Assembly (NCBI GenBank): GCA_008828725.1
Contig: MEHQ01002204.1
Span: 253,532-317,531 of the forward strand
DNA from: Saccharina japonica
Taxonomy: Eukaryota > Sar > Phaeophyceae > Laminariales > Laminariaceae
DNA length: 64,000 bases
Direction: 5' to 3'
The notes beneath the pieces are model-generated. The model had not been told where the DNA came from, did no database searches, and saw only the letters and a program-made list of their open reading frames with translations. The position numbers and the translations under genes were made by a program. Below are positions 38,101 through 53,100 of this stretch, piece by piece; positions within the stretch are counted from its first letter, which is position 1; every line of letters begins with the position of its first letter.

Positions 38101-41100
38101 CGGGACGCCACTGACAATTCATACGGTCCACCAGACATACACCATCGTTTACAGATTCGAGAATTATAGCACTCACTCCGAACACTATTTATAGTGTTGT
38201 GTACAGTAACGTTTTTCACTGATATCGATGTAAACTAGGGTGTGTTGTTCTTCTCCACTCGTTTATAAGGACAAACAAAACGTGAACAACCAAACGAATA
38301 GAAATGACAGGAACTATAACTGTGATAAGTATGTATGGATTACTGGCCACACCTGTCGTCGCAAAATCCGCGAGGACCGTTCATGTTGGAGTCGAACCAA
38401 ACCCCCAATATAACAATGTCTGGCGTTTTTCATGGGTACTTCCGCAAGTACGTTACAGTCATGCCGGCGACCGAGAGACGGCCTGCCCCCCAAGGTAATA
38501 TAGGTCGACAGTGGCAGCAACAGTACACGTTCTGTAACGCTCTCGAGCGGACATCGTAGCGCCGCACTTACATTTCCTGAAGAGATTGCAGCCCGTCGAA
38601 TAGCCCGACGTCCAGGGTGGAGAGGTTGTTCCTGCTCAGGTCTCTGTCACAAAAGCGCACAAACACCCGGAACAGACAAAGCACGTTACAAATTGTGAGA
38701 GAACACATAAGTGGCCCGTTGAACAGACCGCAGTGGCAGATAATGCACGTTGAACATGTTGAGAAGTGCACGAAAGAAAGATTCTTGAAACTAAACTGTT
38801 TCTGCTTGTCTTCACCAATCGAAGTTGCCTGCCGCACCCTGGGTGGGTATACTACGTACTATTCGGTATATATGCACAGGATATATGTTTTAACACTAAA
38901 GTAAGCTAATGATACGTAGTGGTCGTTGCAGTTTGGTTGACCGATGGAGTATTTATTTCAATTTATTTTTTCAACGGGTTGCCTTCGAGCTCCCACCGCC
39001 GCGTAATCGTCTAACGCCCCCCCCGCCACCGATACAGCAGCTCGGTGTTCTCGGCGGCAGGAAAGGGCGCCGCCAACAAGAAACTCTGTCAGCGGGGAGT
39101 GACAAACGCTGACTGCCCGGTATTGGTAAATAATCGCTACGTCTTCGTTTGGTTGGCTATTATTAGAAGAGAACTTGACCCTGGCTCGCAGAAGCCTTGA
39201 ATCAAATTCGACGTTCTCTCCCTTCTGGTGTATCTTGTTTGTGAGCGGCAGGGAGTGAGTGGGTGGATGTTGTCGGTTGGTGGGGTGGGTGGGTGGGTGG
39301 GTGGGTAGCTTGGTGGGCGTTGCTCTTCTTTGTGAACACTACCCTACACGAGTGTGAGTACCTGGTTATTATCAACTCGAGGTGTCAGTAGTTCCTTCCC
39401 ATACCCCGCCACGAGAAAAGGCCGGTGAGGTTCCAAAGACCGAGATGTGACAGCTAAGAAGTAGCAAAGCAAACACGCCAAACCTACGTACATACGTCAG
39501 GGCATCACATCCACGTAACGGTTAAGTGCTACTCTATATGCGCTCTCTTAGCCCGTAAACATACGCCTGCACGCATGTAAATACTGTATCCACCATTTCG
39601 GTCTGTCGGTGGGTGGGTCGCAGGAGGAGTCATCCCACGGTAGGGGTGCAGGACAGTTATTCTGAGCTCCTCACATGAGGAGCTCAATGTCTCACCCGAA
39701 ACATGACTTCGGAAACTTTCGCTCGCGCAACCCAACCGAACATTTCAATGCGGTAGTCCAAAACCAAATATACCCGTAAAATAATAATAGTATCCGGTGG
39801 TTACTCACGTGACGAGTACAGCCGGTCAGAAAATATTAAGCCTAAAGCGTGGTACCCCCTACCGTGGGATTGCTCGGAGGCTGCTAGGTAGCTTGTTTAC
39901 TGCAGCGTGTCCGTAGGAATAGTCGAAATGACGCGTGCTACGATAGAGATAGCACTTTTGAGGAAAATTGGGTTTCTGCAGGACGGCGTTCCTTAACCCC
40001 CAATCGTCGGAATGAGGCGTGTAGGGAATCTCGACCTTTTCGACCACGGTGTTGACAAACGAGGGAAGCCAACCACCGTCAGCGATATTTCATGCCCCGA
40101 ACAGGATATATATTGTGGCGTGTGTGTTTTAGGCAATTCGAACTCGGTCAAATGTTGGCCTCTTGAAATATGATGCTGATTGCATGCAGCGTATCGTCAA
40201 AGGAACGCCTTGCATTACTCAAAAACACATAACGCAGTCAGTCTCGCATTTCGATCGGACGGGTTAGTACACATGTTAACGGCAGCTACGGTCGGGCAAC
40301 GCTTTCTTCGGATTCACCAAGCATGTATTCGCTCATGCACTGGTGGTAGGCCTCTATGGCCATTGCCGGCTTTCGTGGGAATGCGACATGCATCACGTTT
40401 TAGAGTTCCAGTCGCATCACTAGAAGTTGAACACGGGCAGCCGAAACTTCAGGCAGCTCGCCCAAGAGAACTATAATATTGACAATGATACCAGGGCTAA
40501 GAACCAGCTGCCAGGGCGTGCATTGGCTGGTCGAACGGGATTGTATCGGCGTCATTTCGTACACCATGCTGTGAACGTACACCGAACATACTTCGTATGT
40601 ACTTACGGAGAGTGAGGAATACAGCATTGGAGCCCTCGATAGGGCAAACTTGCCTCCGAAAACAAACAAAAACGTGTAGGGAGGAAGAGGTATTTGATTT
40701 AGCACGCCCGACAAACTGGGACGGTATCGAAGTTGGGTGTCTGGTGGCGAAGATGAGATCATGATACTCCCTGGAAGACGTTCGGCATTAAGTCGTTCAG
40801 TTATTGTGTGGACTAGTAGGGAAAGTCCCGCATATCGCAATGTGGGGCGAACTCGTCACACCCTCATGACTCCTGCAGTGCCGAACAAGAGCGCTGGTTG
40901 ATACTTCGCGACAAACAGAATCAACGAACCGTCCTGCACAGCAGTCGATTTCCGGCCGAAACTAAACTCGGTTATAATCACTCACAAGTTTAGCAGGGAG
41001 ACCAGGTCACCGAATATACCCGCCGGTAAGGTGTCGATCGTGTTGTCTCCCATAGACCTGTATGCAAACAAATACGCGGTTGACGGCGACGATGTTTCGT

Positions 41101-44100
41101 ACAACGATGGAGGGCAGAGGCTTCATGCAGTCATCACCAATCTCTGCGACCGCGCCTGCTTTGCAGGATAGCACCAATCGATGCCCGTTTTCACGCCGAC
41201 ACCGCGGTCGATCAATCGCACCATTGTTGCGACATGATCCTTCACCAGCCGGTTGGAAGTAACACTACTGAAAATATTCCCCCCCACGAATGCCGACAAC
41301 TGCAGAAGCTTCTCGAATGGGCCATGTTCAGTACCATCCAGACCGCCATGAACAGCGCTCAACGGTAACAAGGCCGTTTGTTTGGTCAGGATCGTAGGAC
41401 TGGCGCTAGTGACGAAACTGTGCCCGGAACGACCACGGGCCTTAAAAACGGTCCACAACAGGCAGGCGTTTTCCTATTATAGGAATATACCATACAGTTT
41501 GTTTCTGATTTTTTTTAAACGGTCCGATCCCAGGCCCTCCGAGGCACTTATATATATATTTCTTCGCGCGAACATTATAGTATAGGACCGACGTATGTTC
41601 AGTACAACGCAAACACATAACTTAAACTCGATAGTTTACTGAAACAAAGCGATTACGAGGCACTGCCATATTTATGCATGTTTTCCGAACATAAAGTTCA
41701 AATGTCCACGTCGTTTGTTTTACAGAAAACCTCAAGTTTTACACAAGTGTTTTCACGTATTTCCCGGAAACGGACGCAAGGGTCTTTTCTTTCATTTTGT
41801 TTCCGCCGAGCTGTTCGATCTATAAGTTATTACTGTACGTGTTTGCCAAAATAATAATTAAACAAAATAAACAAAACAGACCAACAACCATACAAATAAT
41901 TTCTGCATTGTCGTGCAATGTCTTCGTAATGACTCATAGAAGACGTGCGCAAATTTTCCATTTCTTGTTCGAAAACACCGTGCAGACTTTGACCGGCGGC
42001 AATTCAGATTCTGTCTTTCAGCTTGAACCAGCCTGTACGTGATATTTAACGAGGAACACAAAGCGAGTAAAACATTCGCTTACTCCCGTGTAATCTACAG
42101 TTTGTGCGTTTGACTGGCACATGGCTTCTTTCCACCAATAATAGGTAACCAGCACGCAGTATCAGGGTGGTCACCGTACATATATAACATACACGCGATA
42201 CACACAACCTGCCGCCGGCGTGAGTTTCCTAGCCGAGTTTCCTAGAAAACAGAGGCGGAGGTATGGGGGTGTGGGGAGCGGGGGGGCGCAGCTAGAACAA
42301 GCAGCGTCGCACCGAGAGATTTCGGCGAAGGCGCATCTCTCTGCGCTCGCACACACCTCATTGTCGAGGAACGAACAGCTTGGGAGGACACGGGTGCTAC
42401 GTTAAATGTATCCACCTTTCCTTTATTCCTTGTGATAGGAGACTATTTATGACTGCCGATGATGCTGATATGAGCAATGTACCCGATACCACTGGAATAG
42501 CACCCCCCCCCCACACTATTCTCGGTATATTGATGTCCAGGACATGGCATTGGTCATCGGGCTGCCCGTTTGAGATTTCCTCGAGGTCAGGGTTTGGGTG
42601 GGCTGTATAGTAGTTGAGCTTCTCAAGCCCGGATCCTCAGAAACAAACCTGCTGTAGGTGGAACCTCTACCCTAGCATGCGCTTCGAAACTGGTCAGACG
42701 GGTTCCACTCACAATCCCAACAGATTTTCCAGGCCCGCGAACAACCCAGCTGGAACGGCAGCGAGCCCGTTGTTTGTGAGAGCCCTGCTTAGTCGGCATG
42801 CCGAATAATATTGAAATTGCGTATCAGGTACAAGGTATCATGTCATAAAATTGCATACATGGTGTCCAAATATCCCGGCGATCAGTTCCCGGGCACGGGG
42901 CTTCAACATGAGATCAGCGAGGAACGATGACATGATAATAACGTTCTTAACTCTTCACGGCCTGTCCAACACATCCTCGAGCAATAGAGCTTCGGGTCCT
43001 ATCTTCGCCGTTGGGAGACCCACCGTTGATACGGTATATACTGCCGACAACCGGTCCGGACATGCATCGAAACGCACAGCAACCATGCACCTGGCCTTAA
43101 ACCATCCTCCACGTAGTCAGATGTTTATCATCGCTGTAGATGAAAGGTGATCGGGAGACGGGCGTGAATGTTGAGTTTTGTAAGGGGGCAAACGGCATGG
43201 TCTTGTTGAGCCTTGCAAACCGACCGGCGCTGGTGGGAAACAATATATAGAATGGTTGCGGTACAAAGAAAAGTATAGATAACGGTGTTGATTTCGCCCT
43301 TCCGCTAACGAATCACCGCCGCAACGCATGTTTCTCCTTCGCCCATTAGCGTACCAGCAACGGTTCAACGACATAGCAACTTGATCCGTGTGTACTTACA
43401 GGGTTTCCAGAGCAGGCGTGAACTCGAAGAGGCCGGCCGGCAAAGAAGTGATCTCGTTGTTTCGCAATCGCCTGATTCACCCACCAGCACGAGCAAAACA
43501 CGAGTCATACCGGTGAACCACGTGCTAACGCATCACATGCTGCATCATGGGGAGAACCCCGATAATATCAGCGGGGGAATTTGAAGCTATTATCGCATAA
43601 AAGTACCGTACTCCTCGGCAATTCGGCTACAAAAACAAATTCGAATTGTGGTATACATGCACTTGCTAGTGTTATATCATCAGTAGAGGCACAGCAGAAA
43701 GAAGCCTCTTCCTAACAGCTTGCCACATTGCCACCGAATGTCGTTCTATCACTCGACATATCGATGGCTGAAACAAGAAGATGCTTCTCATAGCACTCGT
43801 CCTGCAGCTAATTCTAGCGTGTGATGTAACACCCCAAATGCCGTGCTTACCTTTGCTTCGGACTCCCCATATTGCCCACTGGAGAATCACAGACCGTACG
43901 CGGCAACCAACGTCCAACGTAACGCATCCGACGAGTTAAACGTTCTACATACCAATGTTCAAAGGCAAGCGCCGTCCCGATATGTAACGTTGCGCTCTTC
44001 GATACCTTGCCATCATACGTTCAATAGGAATGTCCTCGCTGCGACTCGCAAGGTTGGTAACCCGTAAAGTGGTTTTTCTAGCAAGGTCGATAACCCGTTG

Positions 44101-47100
44101 ACAGCCATGTGCCCCTGATATCAAGGGTGTGAATGGCCGCCAGGATAGTATGGTCTGGACGATATTAAACTTTGATGATTAGCCTAAGGCCCATGGCCGT
44201 TCGTTTCGTGTACGAGTGCATCCTCCGTCGAAACACAATCGTGGATTGCCCATGACCCCGTATGGGTATTTCCAAGCAGTCTATCACGAAATCCATGACT
44301 CTGCTGTGATACGAGACAACTGGGGTTGACGGGGAATCGTGCCATCAGTGGTTAGCGTAGACCTACAAAAAAACCTGGGCTACGTACCCTCAACGCAAGC
44401 GTCTCTAAGTTGATTTGGAATGCGAATTGTATCAAAACTGATGTGCGAGTTTCGGGCGAGAGTAGCAAGGCAGGTGAAAGAGGTAGGTAAACTCTGAAAC
44501 ACACGAGTATGACGGCCGAGTTGTGGATGGAATCATCGCTGCGTGCGAGCGCATGTCTCGCGCCATGAACACGTCATGACCAGTAGAAAAATGTTAATTA
44601 TCCTACGGATTATATTGCGAGGGAGGTTCTGTTGATACACGTGACTGACTGTTGTGTCACAACTCGTCGAAAATAGGCTCGAGAAACCATGCTCGGGAAG
44701 GTTTTCATCGACGAAACAAAAAGGTATGCTGTATGTCAGCACGGATTTCGTCGAGGTTATACTCGGTGTATGTGACTCACAAGGATTCCAGCGACGATAA
44801 TCCGTTGAAAGCGTCCGCCTGCAGACTGCTGAGTCTATTATCGTCAAGGTCTCTGTCGCACGGCAAACAACAGACACGCAGGGACATACGGAAAGAGACA
44901 CGGTGGAACACTTTGCACAGACAAAATTTACTGGCCACAAGTCAAGTTTGGATCAATTCGCACGCAGTTGGTCCGTTAACGGGCGCGACAAGCTGCACCG
45001 GATGAGGCCATGAAATACAACGCACCTGCCTGAAGACCAAGGGTGATCGTGGCACAGGGCCTGCACGTGGGGCAAACATTCCTACGCAGTAGACTAAACA
45101 CGAAGGGTGGATAACGTCAAAGATGCATCCTTGTCTGAGTGAGCGTTCCCCAACTGCCGACTGCAACCGAAAGACCTTGACGTAACCCTACGTATTGCCA
45201 CTCACAAAATTCGCAGGCTCTCAGAGGTATCGAAGAGGCCGGCCGGCAACGTGGATAGCTGATTCGAGCCTAGGTCTCTAGTCGGGGAATACGGTACCCA
45301 CAACCGGACAGACAGTTCGGGGAGGGGAATACGTTGGAGATTCCACGCCAGCGGCCACACGACGTGAAGATATCAGCCCCGACGATAGCACGAGGTTATT
45401 GTGTCTACGTCACACGACACCAGTCGATATGTGTTTATAGCGGTAAGCGCAACAACACAAACTTGCCTACCTAAAATGAAAATGTCATTGAACTGAGTGT
45501 GGGTATCAGAACGCTGGTAGCGATACATATAAAACGGTAAAAATACCAGTTAAACATTCCGATTTATGGCCGGGTTCACCGGTTAATGGTCTCCAAGGTA
45601 TTGTCTACATTACACTATAGTCGCCAATAGCGACTTAACCCGGAGAAGATTGTGGATGCTCGTACTCGTTTTCTCCAGCCAATCTCATATCAGTCCGGGA
45701 CGGCGGCCATGCATTCGTGTAGTACGTTGCAAAACCAGAGGAAAGAGCACCGTTGGTACAGTGTTGGCAGGCCTGTCCCCGGCTGGGTCGGCCATACAAC
45801 ATATACAGACTACACAAAGAGAACCGAACTTACATATATATGTTTTTACAGGCGGTGACGTGGAATGTTAATTTCTAAATCGTCACGTCACTTACATTTC
45901 TTCCAGAGCTGTCGCACTCGTCAAGAGGTCTGCCGGGATGGAGCCTATCTCGTTGCGGTCCAACATCCTGCCGCGAACGCACGAAACATGTTAGCGCGAC
46001 AAGCCTGGTTGCCAAAGCGTTTGGATTTGTACCGTCCGGGTGACGCATGTAGGACACGATGGGGCCTGCACACCACGAAGCTATAGGACTACTGCGCGTG
46101 TAAAGGTTGCCCAGCTCGGCTCGTTCTGTCGTGTACGGCGGGTTTAAGATGCTGGTCTCGCAGATGTGTGACAGCGCAGTGAGCGAAACACATTTTGACG
46201 CCGAACCGGTTCCGCAGAACACCGTTCATCATGTACGTGCCAGATGGAAATTGGCGAACATTCGTCCAAACTGTCGTGAGCATATAAGTATATAGGCCTG
46301 CCTCGAACTTCAATAGCCGGGGTTTGCATGACGGTGCAATCTCTTAAGCTGTCTCCACAATGCACCCCCTCGAGGTTTCTATTAAGATGACCCCCTACAT
46401 TTGTGCCAATGGACCAGAAGAAACTTACGATGGTGCACAAGGCTAGCTCTATATGCCCCATACCGCAAATCGTCGTGGCCACGGGCAGAAACCAAATAAG
46501 CTCCGAATTACCAATTTCAATGCGATGTGTGTTTCACCACTTGAAACAACAATCTCCTCTACGATCCACTCACACGTTCAGTACAGACGTCAAATCCCCG
46601 AAGATGCCATCTGGGAGCTCGACTAAGGCGTTTTCCGACAGGAGCCTAGTTGGGCGATTACCAGTGGCGCGCGAACAGAGGCGGTGTACAACCCGGGGGT
46701 GGTGTAAGAATCCCGAGGGTACATGATGGATTGTTGGGGCAATGGGTTCGAATCAATGCGAGGAAGGGGCGGCCCTCTTCATGAGAACACGCCTTCGAAT
46801 ATGCGTAATATTGGCGGTAGCGGTCCACGGACATCAACGCAGCACGACGAGGGGTGGTACGATCGGATATTTATACAGACCTCTGAATGCGCGTGTGGGT
46901 AAACAGCCTAAGTGCAGTACGGCTATACTTGTTTAAAGATCAAAATATATACCACACATATATATTTTGCAGCATCGCGATAGGACGTCGGACACGCTCG
47001 GTTTGCTTTGGTTTGCTATTACGTACGCAATGTTACCCCAGACACAGAGGTGTACAGTCGCCGACCTCCTGGGAAGGCCGTCGTCACTCGTAGCGCATGG

Positions 47101-50100
47101 CTTGGAGTGCATGGCGACCTGTTTGGCATTCGCACCGTTCGCCGAAGAGCCGCGGAGGTTACCTTTCACTCAAGCTCTCGGGGCGTTCAGTGAAACGGGA
47201 GAAACGTTCAAAAGGCACCCGCCGGAAATCAACCCCCTGGAATTTGGTTCCACGTTTAATAGACGAACAACCTCGATTGAATTCCGCATGTCTCAAACAG
47301 TATATATCACTGGAAATAGAATGCCCTCCGCCCCTAGCCCTACATGAGTTCTCTTGACCTGCGTCGGGGTTCTACATCGCTAGTTTGGCCTGGTCTCGTT
47401 TTTAATTGCCCGATTTTTCGCCTTGCCCAAACGAACGACGCCAACAATGTTGCAGCCGTTAAGCATCTTCGGACTCGGGGCCTTAATGCAACCAACCGCG
47501 CCATGTACTCACAGTGATAATAACGCAGTCAGGCCGTCGAAGGCGCCACCGGACAGCGAGGAAAGGCCGTTGCCATCTAAGATCCTACAACAGAGCGGTA
47601 GTCGAGCGACCACAAAGGTCAGCACGAAACGGGTTAGGGAGCCATGGATTGTGAACAAATACATTTTAGGTTGGGCGCGTGACGAAAACAAAAGAAGACA
47701 ATGATACCTACACAACCTTCCCAAGGTCACAATAGGATACAATCCTGAAAGTTGAGATTTCTGGACGACACGAAGAAAAACGCCTTATTTTTCTTCTTCG
47801 AGTTATACTTCGTGTTAGTATACTCTTTGCCCTCCCCCTCCTGGATCTCGCAAGTGGGTAGCGGGGTATCGAAACGTTTTGTTTTACGTGTATCCATGGA
47901 TACGTCGTTAGTATAGCGTGGCGAGAAGGCCCCCCTAGTGACCACACCAAGTTGTATCGGTTAGGGCGGTAGTCGTTGCCAATCGTGCAGACCACGGGGT
48001 CTCTCCGGCAGCAAAGCATATATATGTGCGCACCTGTTGTTTTCGACTTTCTACAAAAATTTGACACCCATATATCACGCATTTCGCTGAGTCTAGCCCC
48101 AGAGGTTTGGCTGACCCTTTCCCATCGCCCACCAATACCATAACACACAAGCACTATGTTATCACAATACCCGGAAACTACTTAACGTAGTAACGTATTG
48201 TTGCGATTTGGTGCGGGGGACGCCTAACATGAACATAGCACGGTAAGTGTTACGTCATCCGAGGTGTGCTTAAAACCTTGCAAGCATCGTTTTGACATGG
48301 CACTTACAACGTTTGGAGCGACGTCAAGTTCTTGAAGATGTCGGCCGGAAGCGTGGTAATCTCGTTGCTGTCAAGATCCCTTTTATGGGCGGTCCCAGCA
48401 TGGCAGTGGAAGCATGCAGGGGTTCAATCACATAAGACGGTGATCATGCGCAGTTCAGGTTTGAAAGCGACGGTATGGGTTGTACGTTTCGGCCCACCTC
48501 ATTTTCTGAGCGACGACGGTCGAGCTCCACAAGTGCGTTAGTTTCAGCTCACACCTATTTGTATGGATGATAACTTTGCGGTTGTATTAGGGTTTTTAGG
48601 ACTACAGCTTTAAACGTACAGCAGCGCATACACGCCATGTAGGTCGGGTTCCGCAAACCAACGTGTTCGGGAGTCCTGCTTTGGGTGAGCTGCTCGGTGT
48701 AAGAAAAAATCAGGCAAGGCGCAAGGTAAGCTACAGGGAGCACATGTATTTGCCTGATGGTTGTCACTTGAGGAGCTCTACATAAACAGTAAGTCAAAAT
48801 GGAAACTGATTTTGCGAAAAATGAAAGTGCGATACGATGAAGAGATACATGGCCTTAAGGTACGCAAACACAAACCATATCCCAAAACACGAATCACATT
48901 CCGACGATGGTGGGTTAAGGTGCGCCGCCATTAATAAACTATTGTTTAGTGAAAACAAATGTGCTATCCCTTTCGTAGCAAGGCTTGTACGATAAGAGGC
49001 CACCCTTCCGTGGCATTGCTCTGTGGATAGGCAAAACGTTTTACACCCCATCGTGGTATATATGGGGGGGGCGAACGTTCAGAATTTTTCCAAACAGACG
49101 GGTAGGTTTGCCAAAACGATACGCCACGACGCAAGCACTAAATAACATGTGCCATTTGTTTTTACGCAGTCCACGTGTAGTCACTTACACTGGCCACTAA
49201 CTGAAACGCCCCCCGACGCTTGCCATGGTAAAGGTACCATTATGTGTTTTCGAGGGAGATCACTCGAGAAGCTACACCAGCCGTATAATCGCACGTACGT
49301 GCTGGGCTGTTCGGATCTGCACGTACGTTTTGCACCATCTTGTACCCTGCTCCCACCCCGGACCTGATCCCACCCGGATCTGATCCCATTTCGCACCCGG
49401 TTCATTTCGACGAAAAACTTGCACCGAAACGTAAGGTCGTCCGTTTCCTATGCCTAGAGCATGGTGCCTACCTTTTCGTCCGCTGCTTTTAACCTACGTG
49501 CGTCGTACGTCTAACAAAGATGCTGAGTACGTGCAAATATGATACGCCTTTCCTGCCCGCATCCTGGACGTGTGCTGCTATCGGTGTAATACGCCGTGTT
49601 TTGGCTGGGCCGTTTCCTGGGTGACGGGGGCGCCTGAACCCGATATCGTCGAAATTTCTTTGGTGCGTTCCTAAAAGTTTCGTTGTACAGATGTAGACGC
49701 CGTGGGTCTGTTCACTTTGTAGCACCATGATACTTTTTAATCAACACCAGGTATTTTCTTATCTCCTAAACAATAATCAAGTGATTGTAGTGACCTCGTA
49801 AAAACAAACCGGTGCCCCTCTATGGTATTTCCGATCCCCCTGCTAGCTCCTCGACCAACGTGTACTCACAGAGTTAATAACGCGGTCAAGCCGTTGAAGG
49901 CGCCGGCTGGCAGGGAGGTAAAGTCGTTAGACACTAGGTCCCTGCAACAGTGGGTGGTCGAACGCGCGCGTAGGGGACCACGGAAAACGTTAGAGCTTGA
50001 TGAAGCTTATATATGTGTAATATGTATATGTTTGTGCCAGCGAGTTGTACAGTTTCGGAGGGTAAACGTTCGCAATCGTGGAAACCCCCGGAATTGCTGG

Positions 50101-53100
50101 CAAACAAAGCAAACACACTTACTCGTTGTTTTCAACGTTTCTACATAGTAAGTGACGCCTCTACGTATCTCGGGCAGATGTTGCTGTGCACGTCTCGCCC
50201 GAAATATTTGACTGACCCCCTCTTCATCTTGGGGCGCACACAGCCAAAAACCCCCCCGCACGACGTATTTGCCCTGAACCGCGAAACACATGCAATATGA
50301 CATTTGGGGGGGGGGGGGTCGATACCGGAACCGCGAGAAGATCAAAACGTTGACGATGTCGTTCTTCGTGATGATGTACGACTTAAGCACCAGGTCAGGG
50401 CGGTTCCAGGCCGAGTCGGTACGAGGCAGAACACATTTTCAAAATATACTATTGTTATCAATGCTATACTTTTCTGCGGAGCTATATGTTTCCTGATAGC
50501 TCGAGGTCTAGCAAATCATGCCGGCGTTGTTTCGGTTAGCACTCACAACGTTTGCAGCGACCCCAAGTTCTCGAAGAGGTTTTCCGGGAGCGTGGTGAGG
50601 TCGTTGCCCCCCAGGTCCCTTGATTGCGCGATCACAGATTTGAGAGTGGATATTGCAATATGGGGCTTGCGTTACGGACGGCAGGGGCTAGACTATGCGT
50701 TTCATTCAAGGCGATGGGCTTCAATTCCAATGAAGGCCTTACTTTCCCAAAGGCCGGCGAATGCTCAGCTGATATCAACGCAACACGGACAGGTTCGACA
50801 CAGCGGAGAATGCATGCCACCAAAACCCTCAATACTCGTCCCGGTCGTTGCCACGCAGTCATCCAACAGGGAAACCAAAAGTGTCAGAACCACACAAACC
50901 GTATTGCGTCATGCGCCTGAAAAACAAATTATTGTGACCAATGTTACATTCTCCTGCGGGGCTATATGTTTCCTGATCTCTCGAGGTCGAACAAATCATG
51001 CCGGCGTTGTTCGGATGGCACTCACAACGTTTGCAGCGACCCCATGTTCTCGAAGAGGTTTGGCTCGAGCGTGGTGAGGTCGTTGCTCCGCAGATCCCTT
51101 GACGGCGCGATCACAGAGTGAGAGTGCACATTGCGACATGGTGGGCTTGCGTCACGGACGACGGGGGGCTATGTGGGCTACAATCTCAACGAAGGCTTAC
51201 TTAACCAAGGCCAAGAGAAATGATCAGCTCGTACCCACGCAACACGGACAGGTTCGACACAGCGGTGTATGCCCCGCAAACCCTCCATAATCGTCGCGGT
51301 TGTTAGTTTCCACGCAGCCCACCAGCACTCATCCGACAGGGGAACAACAATATCAGAACCCCAACTAAACTGTACGGCGTCCTGCGCTGTAACTATCGTG
51401 TGCCTCGAAGGTAAAAAAAAATCAAGTTCTTGAAACAGAATGCATTAATGAAAAAGATTGGCGTTGTATCGTAGTCGTTGGTGAATGTGTCCAACAGGGG
51501 AGGCCTGCGTGCGGGGGAAGATATACGTGCAACATACTATGGAGAGGGTTGCGGTCTAGCCATTACCTTGTGGACTCCGGCAATCTTCAAACCATCAAGA
51601 TTCCACGTAATACGTTTTCGGTCTCCTCTCCTTCTATTTCCTTTTTACTGGTGGTCTTAACCACATGCTGAGGTATATGTCGCCTTCTATATAACTGGAA
51701 GTATTCCTTCCTATGGAGATGCCTATCGGTACGCGAAAGACGTTGCGTCCGACGTAAATGTTTTTTTAGGGATTTTTAACAAACTAGCCTCGAGGATACG
51801 TATCAAGCTTATAGCATATACATACCTGGTAATTTGCTTTCAAAATCGGCTGTTCAGTGAGGCAAAAGGGTCCTCAAGGGAGGAAGGCTCCGTGTAAGAT
51901 ACAACAGGTGCTGACTCTTACGGTACAGCGCTTCACATACTGCATGTATGGATTTTGTTTCCAGTAACTTTCCCACGAATAATAACCGCTGACGGCCCCC
52001 AACCTTAACGACGGGGCATGAAGTGGATCGCTTCGTAGCGATAACCGAAAAACCGGGGTGTGTGTGGATCGACCAAGAGTGGGTGCCTCGAATCATTGTC
52101 GTGGAGGTTTGTGTGGCAGCAGAAATTAAACACACACACACACCCGCAACAACCGGGCGCTCAGATCGCAAAGTAATCGCCGCACAGAGATACGTCTGGC
52201 ATGCCCGCGGCCCTCGACCGCTCTTTATCACTCACGTAGCTTAGTCCTTTCTTACCAATCAGCCTCAGAAAACCTTTACAGGCCCTTTCCTTTAGACAAG
52301 TATTGCCCATGCCGGGAACTACAGTAGACAGTACTTCGAGCCGTTCCTATCGAGCAACTGTTTTACCCAGAGTTCCAAAAACTGTTTTCGCGCAATTGTT
52401 TGCATTTCCAGGTTTTCCAAAAATATATTTCCAGGTTTTAGAATGCGAAGCCTTTCAAATAGGTTTGCTCTCTGTAATAATTCCCAACTTTCCTACTGTA
52501 ACAAATCCTGTTGTTTCCTACTTTTCCTGTTTTTGTTTGTTTTTTTAAGTATTAGAAATGTTTAGAAACAACACGTTTCTCGAGAAGAACGGCCCTTACA
52601 TGGCTGTAACATCGTCCTCAGTAAAGCACACCTGCGATAAATGTAGACCTTTTGTCTTTTGAGGAAAAACAAATCTGATGAATGTTCGGGCTTTGTGACC
52701 CAAACATCGTCGGATTTCCGTTATTGTGTTGCAATGTTTTTCAGTTGTGTATATGGGCCATAATATTGCACATCGGGTATATATAGCACTTGTATTCTCA
52801 TCCGAAACTGTTTCACGGGCTGAGGAATAAAACTTGCCCAAGTGATCACCATAATGAGTAAAGTGGTGCACTTCTACTGCAGAATGCGTCGCCGCGCCAA
52901 TCGCTGGTTAAAGCAAATCGCCCATTTTGAAGCAACTCAGGAGTAACGCACCCAAGAGTACAACTGTTACAGTGGATTGGTTGTACTTACAGTTCCAGGA
53001 GAGATCCGGCGATGCCATCGAAGACACCCGCAGTGAGGGTGGTTAACCCGTTGCCCTCCAGGTCCCTGTATTGACGGCCGCGGTGGGGTCATGCCAACAA

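Larger units (their letters stand above)
38644..40985 (-). other. Long intron between LRR exons 23 and 24
   Basis: Contains a GGGT run (39281-39307), a 22-bp perfect palindrome (39664-39685) and a weak copy of the interspersed repeat (39988-40062). No LRR exon was found. Confidence 0.55.
50450..51410 (-). repeat. Tandem duplication of an LRR exon with its introns
   Basis: Two units of about 480 bp, each with an LRR exon (50547-50618 and 51026-51097). Intron words shared include gctatatgtttcctgat, aatcatgccggcgttgtt and caacacggacaggttcgaca. This is the least diverged exon pair in the array. Confidence 0.88.

Noticed and set aside
41123-41458. 111-codon minus-strand frame in an LRR intron
   Set aside because: No LRR or other domain pattern, and it lies between two well-supported LRR exons in a region expected to be intron.
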